From an uncultured Bacteroidota bacterium (GTDB lineage Bacteria; Bacteroidota; Rhodothermia; Rhodothermales; UBA10348): DNA of 40,245 nt. A program made the position numbers and the translations under genes. The stretch covers positions 1-40,245 of the forward strand of contig CALEEY010000146.1 of assembly GCA_937877085.1 (NCBI GenBank), written 5' to 3'. Every line of letters starts with the position of its first letter. The first letter of the stretch is position 1. Below, one piece after another: positions 10,773 to 19,789 of the stretch. A model generated the notes under the pieces. It was given only the letters and a program-made list of their open reading frames with translations. It was not told the DNA's origin and did not search any database.

Positions 10773-11662
10773 CGCAGTTGCCGAATCACGTTTTGGGTTT
10801 TGCTTAGCTTTTGGGACCACTCGGCCGCCCAGTGCGCCGCGCCCTTCGTTGACCACTGATTCCACGTAGCCTGGTGGGCCGCAATTTCGTTATCAAAAAA
10901 ATCGCATATGCCGCCAAGCGCGTCGTACTGGGCGGCCGAGCGCAACATCCCTTCGATTGTACGAGCGCGTGAACCAAATCCCGTGGGTAGTCGATGGCTT
11001 CTGGCTTCATGGGCCAAAAGCGACTTCGGTATCATCAGACCGCTGGCTGCATGACTAGCCAAATATTCGGCGATCTCCGCAAGACTTGTTCGTTCTTCGT
11101 CCAGACTAAACGCCGATTCTAGGAGCTTCCACCGAGCGGCTGTATACGGTCTTGACCATGCTGCGTTGGACGAACCCAATTGAATCCTTTCAACCACGTC
11201 CTCCAAAGCCCCTGCTATTTGAGCCATTTGCGCGAACTCAAAGGTGCGAAGCCGATCTAAAAAGGGGGGAAGCCAGCTTAGTATCTCTTCCTCCAAGTAG
11301 GCCCTTGCATCATCTGGTCGGCCTTGGACTAGTAAAAACCGGATGAATCGGAGGGATGAAGAGAGGTGGTCGGCCAGAATGGAGGTCGTGTCTGGCTCAA
11401 ATCCAGCGGACGCCATAATGGTCCAGGCCCGATCGGAAACCGTTCCCCCCATGACCGCGCCCGGCTCGAGAAATACCGAGGCCGCTGGCATCAATTCGTG
11501 ACACAATACTTGGTAGTGCTGGGCCGCAAAATCGTCCGAAGGTTCGAAATGCGCCCGGCCGGCCGCCAACCCAAAGGATTTTAGCTCAACGGCACTTCGA
11601 GGGGCTCTTTCAATGAGATCTGCGAGCGTGGCCAGGTGGCCAATCATTTCATTTTCTGTCAC
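10748..11662 (-). CDS. TorD/DmsD/NarJ-like chaperone with C-terminal extension
   Basis: N-terminal ~170 aa with an HLSSSLRFIRFLL...EEEILSWLPPFLDRL pattern typical of redox-enzyme maturation chaperones; located next to a molybdoenzyme operon. Confidence 0.65.
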   Translation of the reverse strand: MTENEMIGHLATLADLIERAPRSAVELKSFGLAAGRAHFEPSDDFAAQHYQVLCHELMPAASVFLEPGAVMGGTVSDRAWTIMASAGFEPDTTSILADHLSSSLRFIRFLLVQGRPDDARAYLEEEILSWLPPFLDRLRTFEFAQMAQIAGALEDVVERIQLGSSNAAWSRPYTAARWKLLESAFSLDEERTSLAEIAEYLASHAASGLMIPKSLLAHEARSHRLPTGFGSRARTIEGMLRSAAQYDALGGICDFFDNEIAAHQATWNQWSTKGAAHWAAEWSQKLSKTQNVIRQLRQAESESA

Positions 11663-11722
11663 GGAATACCGATCTATTGATGGGAAAACCCTTGGCGTTT
11701 CCTGTTTTTGGCTGCACCTATC

Positions 11723-12925
11723 CTACATCCGTCCTCTTAGCATCCCGTGCCAATAGAAGAGTGGCAGAATCCGTGTTTTTAGAAAATACATTGACCAGCG
11801 CTCCTTTGTCGTATCAAAAGGAAAGGATGGGTCCGGTCGATTGTTGTAGTCAAACTCGGCCAACACCAATTTGCCATACCCCGTGACCAGAGGGCAAGAT
11901 GTGTATCCATTGTACCGTTTGGTCCCGGTAATCTTACCCTTTCTTTTTACGTCAAGCAAGTTCGCTACGACCAACGGTGCTTGCTTGCGCACAGCAGCTC
12001 CGGTTTTTGCATTCGGCGTGTTGGTTACATCGCCTAGGGAAAACACATTTTCAAAACGAGTGTGCTGGAGCGTTCCGGGGTCTACTTCTACCCAGCCGTC
12101 TGCATTTACTAAGGTGCTTTCTCTCACGAAATCGGGTGCAGATTGGGGTGGCACGACGTGAATCATGTCGTAAGGAACCTCCTTTTCATGCTGCGTTCCG
12201 TCTGGATTCGTTACACGAAAAACGGCCACATTATCCTCTCCTCTAATGGCAATGAGCTCCTTTTGGAAGTTGAACGTAATACCGTACCGATCCAACACTT
12301 TAATCAGGGTGTCTCTAAATTCCGGCACTCCAAACACTACCAATCCTGGAGACATAAAATTGATCTCCACTTGGTCCAAAAGGCCGTTTCGGCGGAGATA
12401 ATCCGCGGTCAAATACATGATTTTTTGAGGAGCTCCTCCACATTTGACCAACGTCGCGGGCTGGGTGAAAAGAGCTTGTCCCTTCTTCAAATTGCGAAGT
12501 ACTTCCCAAGTATAAGCGGCATGTTGGTAGCCGTAATTTGAGCAAACGCCTCCTTTGCCGAGGGCCTCGGGCAATCCTTCGATTTTATGCCAATTTAATT
12601 GGATACCCGCGGCAACTACTAGAAAATCATACGTGATTTCTGCACCGGACTTGTTGGTAACCCTATTCGTTTCCGGCGAAAAGCTGGCAACGAAATCCTT
12701 GATCCAAGTGACGCCCTTCGGGATATAATCAGCCGTTTTTCGGACAGAAACTTCCTTTTCAAAAACGCCGCCACCAACCAGCGTCCAAATCGGCTGATAG
12801 TAATGTTCTTCAGACGGTTCAATGATCGCGATGTCGAGGGTATGGTCTTTGCGCTTAAGCTGCGCCGCTACCGTGATGCCTGCTGTTCCGCCGCCGACGA
12901 TCACAACTGTATAATGACGTTTCAT
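11723..12925 (-). CDS. sqr: Sulfide:quinone oxidoreductase (type II-like FAD/NAD(P)-binding)
   Basis: VVIVGGGTAGITVAAQL, EHYYQPIWTLVGGGV, TLVKCGGAPQKIMYL, FSLGDVTNTPNAKTGAAVRKQAPLV, YNGYTSCPLVTGYGKLVLAEFDY. Confidence 0.9.
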   Translation of the reverse strand: MKRHYTVVIVGGGTAGITVAAQLKRKDHTLDIAIIEPSEEHYYQPIWTLVGGGVFEKEVSVRKTADYIPKGVTWIKDFVASFSPETNRVTNKSGAEITYDFLVVAAGIQLNWHKIEGLPEALGKGGVCSNYGYQHAAYTWEVLRNLKKGQALFTQPATLVKCGGAPQKIMYLTADYLRRNGLLDQVEINFMSPGLVVFGVPEFRDTLIKVLDRYGITFNFQKELIAIRGEDNVAVFRVTNPDGTQHEKEVPYDMIHVVPPQSAPDFVRESTLVNADGWVEVDPGTLQHTRFENVFSLGDVTNTPNAKTGAAVRKQAPLVVANLLDVKRKGKITGTKRYNGYTSCPLVTGYGKLVLAEFDYNNRPDPSFPFDTTKERWSMYFLKTRILPLFYWHGMLRGRM

Positions 12926-12998
12926 ATTAAATCCAATCCGATGGAGCTCTTTTGCTTTTATATCCTATGATTTCGGATACAAAATACTTCCAGAATCA

Positions 12999-13014
12999 AC
13001 ATGTAATGACAAGT
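12999..13014. promoter_or_regulatory. 16-bp operator candidate ACATGTAATGACAAGT
   Basis: Imperfect inverted repeat matching the shared consensus, ~74 bp upstream of the SQR start codon. Confidence 0.6.
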
Positions 13015-13086
13015 CCATGTGAATTGTCAGACCATCGTGTCTTCTTTGCTATCGGACCCCTTTTTGATTGCCAATAAAAGCGGCTC

Positions 13087-16074
13087 CTATCGTCCAAACG
13101 GTTTGTCTGGTAGTTTGTAGGCCTCTTTCACCGGCTTTAGGGGCCGCTTCAACCATGCGGGACGCCTGGTGCCATCTGGGGAGTGGTCTACGGCGCTTCT
13201 AGACAGTTGTACCCATTCTTGGTAGTTCTCCATGGAGGCATTGGTATCTACGTAGACATCCCCGTGCTTGTCTTCTGGACGCGCTTTTTCGACCTTATAA
13301 GCCTTTTGAAGCCAACAATGGTGGCCAGATACAGGATCGGGCTGAACCGCATGCGTCAGGTTTTGATGGACTCCCACGTCTTCCCACCAAATGCGGGAGG
13401 TGTCCGGATCAAAAGATTTCCATGGTCCGGCGCCGTGATTTACCCGAAGCTTGTTACCCTCGTCGCGACTTTCTGTTATAGACACGAAATTCGATGTGCC
13501 CCGATTGAGTCCTTCTTCTTCTTTTAGCCGCCACCTACCCAAGTGGTGGCTCATGGCAATAACGCCGGGCTTAATGCCTTCCGTGATCCATATTTTATCG
13601 ACAAAATATCCTATCCTAGTGGTCACGCGGATCAATTCGCCCGTTTTTACCCCAATCCGGGAAGCATCGCTTGGGTGCATCCAGACCGGATTTTTGTGAC
13701 TCAATTCGTAGAGCCATTTGGCATTCGCGCTGCGCGTGTGAATGAGCGTTGGCAACCTGAAATTCGGAAGGAGTAACATCTCGCCCTTCGTTCGGTCGAT
13801 ATTGTCCGGATGGACATGACTTTTAAGGGTCCATGGCAAGGTGTATTCTTTTTCTGGCCAGCCCCAGTCCTTCATCGTGGGGCTAAAGAACTCCATTTTT
13901 CGGCTAGGCGTGGTGAATCCCGCTTTGGCTACGCCGTCGACCATGACGCCCACAACGGCGCCGTTTTTCAGCACTCTGCCCTGGCTGTCAGTCGTAATCC
14001 CCTGGGTGTCAAGCTTCTTTTCGTACGGAACGTAGTGGTCTTTTGTGACCTCAAACGCAGCATACCGCCTCATATACTCGAGAGGAGTCAAGCCCTCCTT
14101 GGCGGCCGTTTCAGGGAGTCCAGGTACGCTATTTTCGAATATCCAACGGTAGTATTCCTCCGTTGTAATGATTTCTCCTTCTCTGTAAGGGCTTTGAAAG
14201 TGCTTTCGGATACCAAGCGACCCATCGGGATCCATGGCGACGGACAATTCAATCCAGAATTCGTTTTCTTCCCACACCTCCCCGGGATTGGCCTGCCAGG
14301 TGTATTCAACTTTCTTGCCCAGCCGTTCCATGGCCACTCGGCGTACGGGCTGCCTAAAGGCAATCCATTGTCCTGCATGGGTTTCCTGACTCATTAGGTC
14401 ATGGCGCTCGTTCGCATGACCCATCGGAAGTACGTAATCAGCAAACCAGGCCGATTCGTTCCACGTCGGCGTTAACGCCACGTGACACTTCATTTTTTCC
14501 TCGTCTTGAAGCGCACGCATCCACATAAATCCATCGGGATTGATCCAGAGCGGGTTATAGACACGGGTGAAATAAACGTCGATGTCTCCACGGCCCTCTT
14601 CCAAGAAATGAGGCAATAGAAAACTCATTTCGTAATGAGCAAGCGGCCATTCATGGGGCATTTGGAGTTCATTCCAAGCGTTAAACGGGGGCGGCTCTTC
14701 AAATGGTTTGGGAACGAACTTATTCCAACTATTTCCCGAAGTACCTCCTTCTGTTCCGATACTGCCCGTTAGAACGTTCAGAAACAGCAGGCATCTGGCC
14801 ACTTGCCATCCGCCGAGGTTTCCCACGGAGGCACTTCGCCACGTGTGCGTGGCCAAACGGCCTTGGCAATTGGCCACGTATTTGGCAGCTTCGCGAATGC
14901 GTTCAATGTCAACTTGGGATTCCGCAGCCGCACGCTCGAACGTAAATTCAGCGTAGAGATCTTTTAACAGACGATCAAAAACCGCATAATCTGCTTGGTC
15001 GGCTGAGAGGTCAAATTTATCGGACGCGAGTAGGTCTTTTAGTCGATCCCAAATACCCTCGCCGGGGAGATCAATCTGAATCCCGTCATAGTTTTGAGCT
15101 TTAATGAGCTCCAACGCCTCGCGCCAGTTCACCCATTTCCGAACGAATTCCCGGTCGTAGAGGTCATTTTGAATCATGTGATTGGCAATAGCCAATAGAA
15201 CGGTCTGCTCCGATCCGGGCCACGTTGGCAGCCAGGTGTCGGACTTAGAGGCCGTGTTTGAAAGCCGCGGATCGAAGGTTATGAGCTTCGCCCCGTTCTG
15301 TTTGGCTTCCATGATCCGCTGGGCGTGCGGATTGAAGTAGTGACCCGTTTCGAGATGGCTAGAAATCAGCAGAATTACGTTCGCCTTGGCGTGGTCTGGG
15401 CTAGGACGGTCAAAGCCAGCCCACAAATAATACCCGGCCCTGGCCCCCGCAGAGCAAATGTTCGTGTGTGAATTGTGTCCGTCTACTCCCCAAGCTTCAA
15501 TACAACGGTTGGTAAAACCGTCTTCGCCGGGGCGCCCCACGTGGTACATAATGCCGTCGAGCCGTTTCCGACGCGATGCGCTCATTTTTTCGGCAATTTC
15601 AGAGACGGCTTCGTCCCATGAAATCCGTTTCCACTTCCCTTCTCCGCGTTTTCCGACCCGTTTCAATGGATAGAGAATGCGTTCTGGATCATAGACCTGA
15701 TTAATGGTGGCTGGTCCTTTCGCGCAATTCCGGCCCCGGCTTCCCGGGTGTTTGGGGTTTCCCTCGAATTTCTTGATCTCAAGCGTTTCGCGGTCTACGT
15801 AGGCCAGCAGACCACACGCGCTCTCGCAATTAAAGCAAACGGTTGGTACTAAGGTGTAATGGCGAGCGACCTTCTTGGGCCACGCCTTTCCATCCCACTC
15901 CACCCAATCGTCCCACATTTCGGTCGGAGGATACTGACTCATGCGACCATCCGGGTGGGTCACCGAGGTCATTTCAATTTTTTGGGGCTTCCTATCCGGG
16001 GTAGAAAATTGGGGTAAACCAAACGGCGTTCCGTCTCCAGTGGCTTCGGGATATGCTGATTTTTTCTTTGACAT
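13087..16074 (-). CDS. Molybdopterin-dependent oxidoreductase catalytic subunit (SoeA/PsrA/PhsA-like)
   Basis: CFNCESACG...GRNCAKG 4Fe-4S motif, KRISWDEAVSEIAEKM, MoCo-binding segments; 995 aa; no twin-arginine signal seen at the N-terminus. Confidence 0.88.
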   Translation of the reverse strand: MSKKKSAYPEATGDGTPFGLPQFSTPDRKPQKIEMTSVTHPDGRMSQYPPTEMWDDWVEWDGKAWPKKVARHYTLVPTVCFNCESACGLLAYVDRETLEIKKFEGNPKHPGSRGRNCAKGPATINQVYDPERILYPLKRVGKRGEGKWKRISWDEAVSEIAEKMSASRRKRLDGIMYHVGRPGEDGFTNRCIEAWGVDGHNSHTNICSAGARAGYYLWAGFDRPSPDHAKANVILLISSHLETGHYFNPHAQRIMEAKQNGAKLITFDPRLSNTASKSDTWLPTWPGSEQTVLLAIANHMIQNDLYDREFVRKWVNWREALELIKAQNYDGIQIDLPGEGIWDRLKDLLASDKFDLSADQADYAVFDRLLKDLYAEFTFERAAAESQVDIERIREAAKYVANCQGRLATHTWRSASVGNLGGWQVARCLLFLNVLTGSIGTEGGTSGNSWNKFVPKPFEEPPPFNAWNELQMPHEWPLAHYEMSFLLPHFLEEGRGDIDVYFTRVYNPLWINPDGFMWMRALQDEEKMKCHVALTPTWNESAWFADYVLPMGHANERHDLMSQETHAGQWIAFRQPVRRVAMERLGKKVEYTWQANPGEVWEENEFWIELSVAMDPDGSLGIRKHFQSPYREGEIITTEEYYRWIFENSVPGLPETAAKEGLTPLEYMRRYAAFEVTKDHYVPYEKKLDTQGITTDSQGRVLKNGAVVGVMVDGVAKAGFTTPSRKMEFFSPTMKDWGWPEKEYTLPWTLKSHVHPDNIDRTKGEMLLLPNFRLPTLIHTRSANAKWLYELSHKNPVWMHPSDASRIGVKTGELIRVTTRIGYFVDKIWITEGIKPGVIAMSHHLGRWRLKEEEGLNRGTSNFVSITESRDEGNKLRVNHGAGPWKSFDPDTSRIWWEDVGVHQNLTHAVQPDPVSGHHCWLQKAYKVEKARPEDKHGDVYVDTNASMENYQEWVQLSRSAVDHSPDGTRRPAWLKRPLKPVKEAYKLPDKPFGR

Positions 16075-16108
16075 TACGTTGTCGGAGCGTTTATGCGGTT
16101 TAGTCCGT

Positions 16109-17758
16109 TTAGCTATTGGGTATTTCTTGCGGGGCGTTTACAAACGCTCGTTCGTACAAATAGAGGCCGAAGAGAGCCATGGCGCCAGCCACGATTCCTG
16201 GAACTCCGGTAAACATCAACCCAAAGGGTAGGATGTGACCCACCAAGGTGCTTCCAATCCAAAAAGAACGCGCATAGCGCCCTTTTACAATCATATGGGC
16301 AGCTTTGGCAGCGGACTCCGAAGCATGAGACATACCAAACTCGCCCATGAACGTAACGGCAAGGTCAACCCCCAATGCACCAATGAAAGAAGCCCGAACA
16401 ACCGAAGAAATGTCCGTGCCGAGATCCAAGAAAGTGCCTACGATTAGTAACATGGCGCTACCTGCCAACACAGCCTGAACAATGAGGTGAATCGGGAGAA
16501 GCGGGCTTTGCCAAAGATCACGCCCCTCGGCCTGTCCAAATAGGAAGGCTGTATAGACCGCCGTCCCAATAGCCAGAGGCAATCCAATCCACATGATTGG
16601 GGTTCGAAAAGGAGCCACGCTCGCTTCAGGCAACCATTCCATCCAGACGGACAATTCGCCAAGCCACCACAGGGCAACCAACCCACTAAAACCAATCAGA
16701 ATAAAGGCGCCCCTGACCAGCCAGCTCCGCCACTGAGGGCGGGTAATGATTCGTAAAAACCGCTCCGGGCGTTCCAAATCAAAAACAAGCAAGGCCGTAG
16801 TGGCCGTCAAAAATAGAAGCGACAAAAACGACGAGGCCATAAATACGTGATTGTGGACGCCAATCAGCCCAAACAAGAAGGCTGAGCCCAGAATCATGAA
16901 CAGGCCAGACGCTATTCCCTTGGTCACCAAGTAGGCCGGAACCGGCCAGTGCCACGGTACCTTGTGCTGAGCGTTCCAAACCACTTGGGTCATCTGCTCG
17001 GCCATTCTTCCCTCGCCGATCTGAATAATGCCCCCTTTGGGATCTCCTTGGGCTTCAGGCCGCCTGAGTGCTTGGCCAGAAGCAGATTTTTTTCCGTAGG
17101 CCGTCAGTTCGGCTGGAATAGCGCCACGATGTCCATCCCCTTCATGCAGTGAAAGCACATCGGCCCATGCAAATGAGTCGGGGGTTCGTTCGACGGCCGT
17201 CGGATGCATGGCAACGTCGTCCCCACCGATATAGTACAACTTCGGGGCTGTACCTTGTTCGGGCTTTCTGACCGTAACCTTATTGCGCGCAACGGCTTGC
17301 GCGATTTCCGTCGTTGGGTCGTCCAGGTCTCCGGCCAGAATCGCGTGTTCGGGACAAACCACTACGCACGCCGGTTCTAAGCCTAAATCGACCTTATGGG
17401 CGCAATAATGGCACTTTGCTGCCGTCCCTGAATCGGGATCAATGTAAATGGCGTCGTACGGACAGGCTTGCATACATGCTTTACACCCGATGCAGGCGTC
17501 CGGGTCAAATTCGACGATGCCGTCGTCCCGCTGGTACATAGCCGTGACCGGGCAAATCCGGACGCACGGGGGATTGGAGCAGTGGTTACACCGAGTGACT
17601 TGAAAGTTTCGGGTCACATTGGGGTATTGACCCGTCTCCACGCTCTTTACCCACGTCCGTTGGACGCCCAGCGGCACTTCATTTTCACTTTTGCATGCCG
17701 TTGAACAAGCATGGCACCCGATGCAGGTGTCATTATTAATTACAAAGCCGTAATTCAT
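16109..17758 (-). CDS. Fused 4Fe-4S ferredoxin (four clusters) and NrfD-like membrane quinone-interacting subunit
   Basis: CIGCHACSTAC, CNHCSNPPCVRICP, CIGCKACMQACP, CHYCAHKVDLGLEPACVVVCP, followed by ~8 hydrophobic helices of NrfD/PsrC type in one ORF. Confidence 0.88.
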   Translation of the reverse strand: MNYGFVINNDTCIGCHACSTACKSENEVPLGVQRTWVKSVETGQYPNVTRNFQVTRCNHCSNPPCVRICPVTAMYQRDDGIVEFDPDACIGCKACMQACPYDAIYIDPDSGTAAKCHYCAHKVDLGLEPACVVVCPEHAILAGDLDDPTTEIAQAVARNKVTVRKPEQGTAPKLYYIGGDDVAMHPTAVERTPDSFAWADVLSLHEGDGHRGAIPAELTAYGKKSASGQALRRPEAQGDPKGGIIQIGEGRMAEQMTQVVWNAQHKVPWHWPVPAYLVTKGIASGLFMILGSAFLFGLIGVHNHVFMASSFLSLLFLTATTALLVFDLERPERFLRIITRPQWRSWLVRGAFILIGFSGLVALWWLGELSVWMEWLPEASVAPFRTPIMWIGLPLAIGTAVYTAFLFGQAEGRDLWQSPLLPIHLIVQAVLAGSAMLLIVGTFLDLGTDISSVVRASFIGALGVDLAVTFMGEFGMSHASESAAKAAHMIVKGRYARSFWIGSTLVGHILPFGLMFTGVPGIVAGAMALFGLYLYERAFVNAPQEIPNS

Positions 17759-17804
17759 ATCTGTCCAGCGCTGTTAGTAAACAAAAACGAACTCTATTTA
17801 TTTC

Positions 17805-17820
17805 ACTTGTAATATCAAGT
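17805..17820. promoter_or_regulatory. 16-bp operator candidate ACTTGTAATATCAAGT
   Basis: Near-perfect inverted repeat (ACTTG/CAAGT), 47 bp upstream of the FeS/NrfD start codon; matches the shared consensus. Confidence 0.65.
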
Positions 17821-17842
17821 TGCGCGATCAAAAGAGCAAATC

Positions 17843-18442
17843 CTATTTGCCGTTTGAGGCGGGTAAATCATGACTATAATTCACATTTTGTAAACGACCG
17901 CCCATGACATCTACTGAGAAAAATGGCTGCGTGTGGACAAAGCCCATAACCGAACGGTGGCCGGCGTCTAAATACGCCGTCAAAGGCTCTTCGAGCGTTC
18001 GATGCCAAAGGGCACAGAGCGGTTGCTCCCGCTTGGTCATCTCGTCCCGGGCAATGGTTAGTGGCTGCCGATACCCGTTTACAATGGCTTGGAGGTGTTC
18101 AGACGAAATGAGCGGCAAATCTGTAGCCAGAACGAGGAGCGTCTCGGCTGTTGTGGCGGCGAAAGCCGCCTCAATTCCGGCTAGTGGGCCCGCATCCTCT
18201 CTCAAGTCATGTATGTGGGGGGCGTTCATCTTATAGCTGCGGCCGGACGGTCCCGCTGCGATCACGATTTCAGACGCAATAGCCGTCAGCGCACCATAAG
18301 CCCGGTGCACCAACGATTCACCTTCGTAGACGACCAGGGCCTTATCTGAGCCGAAACGCTGGCTCTTTCCACCACACAGAATCACCCCACACATGCTGTT
18401 TTTCATATCCATATTCGCGGCCTCAGGCTTACTATCCATCAC
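17843..18442 (-). CDS. mobA: Molybdenum cofactor guanylyltransferase MobA
   Basis: GVILCGGKSQRFGSDKALV nucleotidyltransferase motif, DLPLIS motif, molybdoenzyme context. Confidence 0.85.
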   Translation of the reverse strand: MMDSKPEAANMDMKNSMCGVILCGGKSQRFGSDKALVVYEGESLVHRAYGALTAIASEIVIAAGPSGRSYKMNAPHIHDLREDAGPLAGIEAAFAATTAETLLVLATDLPLISSEHLQAIVNGYRQPLTIARDEMTKREQPLCALWHRTLEEPLTAYLDAGHRSVMGFVHTQPFFSVDVMGGRLQNVNYSHDLPASNGK

Positions 18443-18625
18443 TTTTCACAACTTTTACCCATTGGTTTTTTCGCCCTAATAGTTCCCATATTAATTTGTA
18501 GTCTATATTTAATCGATTGCAGGCAACCCTTTTAAGACTTCACTTGACCCTGCCGGTCGCCAACAAGTCTGACCTGTTCCTAACTGAAGCCCGGAAACGG
18601 GCAAACAGCGCTTTCCAGAGAATTT

Positions 18626-19273
18626 ATGCTTTATTTCTATGTCGATTCTGAAGAAAAAGCGCTGACGGGGATCTCGCGGACTGAATTTGACCAGAGCCGA
18701 TTGTATCGCGACCTCAAACAAGCCAAAAAAGATACGCGAGGGGTGGTTTTCGTCGTTGATGGTGCTAAAACGCCCGCCAACCTAAGTGGACAAGTGAAAT
18801 CGATCCCGGCAAAAGCCCTCCTGAACACCCATCCGTATCGCAAGCCCAAAGGGGTAACGGCAGGAGGCGGAATTGTCACCAAACAGGGGAAAAAGGCGCT
18901 CAAGGTCCTCCTTATTTTTCGCAAAAAGCTTTGGGACCTTCCAAAAGGAAAACTAGATAGGGGCGAATCCATTAAGTCTTGTGCAGAACGTGAGGTGAAA
19001 GAAGAATTGGGCATCGATCAGGTGACGGTCTTGGACTTGTTAGACACGACCGTTCACGGATACGTTGAGCGAGGGCTTTACATGGTGAAGACCACTCACT
19101 GGTATCACATGAAGGTTTCCACTAACGAGTTTGTCCCTCAAGCCAAGGAAAAAATAACCGATGTTAAATGGTCTTCTCTTTCTAAAGCGAAAGCTAAACT
19201 GGCCCACAAAACGCTTTCCCAATTGCTGACGCGCGTCGAACACCAGATTTTATACACTCACGACCATCATTAA
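18626..19273 (+). CDS. NUDIX hydrolase
   Basis: Nudix box GKLDRGESIKSCAEREVKEELGI. Confidence 0.88.
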   Translation: MLYFYVDSEEKALTGISRTEFDQSRLYRDLKQAKKDTRGVVFVVDGAKTPANLSGQVKSIPAKALLNTHPYRKPKGVTAGGGIVTKQGKKALKVLLIFRKKLWDLPKGKLDRGESIKSCAEREVKEELGIDQVTVLDLLDTTVHGYVERGLYMVKTTHWYHMKVSTNEFVPQAKEKITDVKWSSLSKAKAKLAHKTLSQLLTRVEHQILYTHDHH

Positions 19274-19373
19274 GGCACTTTTTAAGGGCTTCAAAGAGAT
19301 TCTAACGCAATTTGCTTAGAGATGGTCGACCGTTGCTATATTTTGGCTCCGATACAACGATTAAAACCGCACT

Positions 19374-19754
19374 ATGGCCGAAGCCGATTTAGATACCAAA
19401 CTAGCCCGTAGGGCTGAAAAGCGCCATTCCGGAAAGAAGAGACGCTCGGATAAAAAGCGTGGTCTTCCAGCTATTGTCGTTTTTTGGCTAATCGCTCCCT
19501 TTGGAGTTGCTGGTTTAGGGTTGCCGGTAGTAATGGATGTCCAGTGGGTTTGGCTCACCGCCGCCGCGATCATTTTGCAGATTTGGATGCTTTTAATCAA
19601 CGATCGGAAAGGATTCATTCGATCAAGAGAAATGCGTCGAGCGTACGAGGCGCGACGTCACTTCTCCATTTTAGAAACGATTGTCCTGTTTTTGTTGATA
19701 ATGGGCGATATGCTGGCCGCTGCCTATGCTCTATTGATGGCGGCTGCTCCGTGA
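19374..19754 (+). CDS. Small basic two-TM membrane protein, function unknown
   Basis: Lys/Arg-rich N-terminus, several hydrophobic segments, intact intergenic ORF. Confidence 0.6.
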   Translation: MAEADLDTKLARRAEKRHSGKKRRSDKKRGLPAIVVFWLIAPFGVAGLGLPVVMDVQWVWLTAAAIILQIWMLLINDRKGFIRSREMRRAYEARRHFSILETIVLFLLIMGDMLAAAYALLMAAAP

Positions 19755-19789
19755 TCTGAGCTACCGGCACTCTTTGAACGGCGTGCCCT

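Noticed and set aside
13810-14397. 195-aa + strand ORF
   Set aside because: Antisense shadow of the strongly supported molybdopterin oxidoreductase gene.
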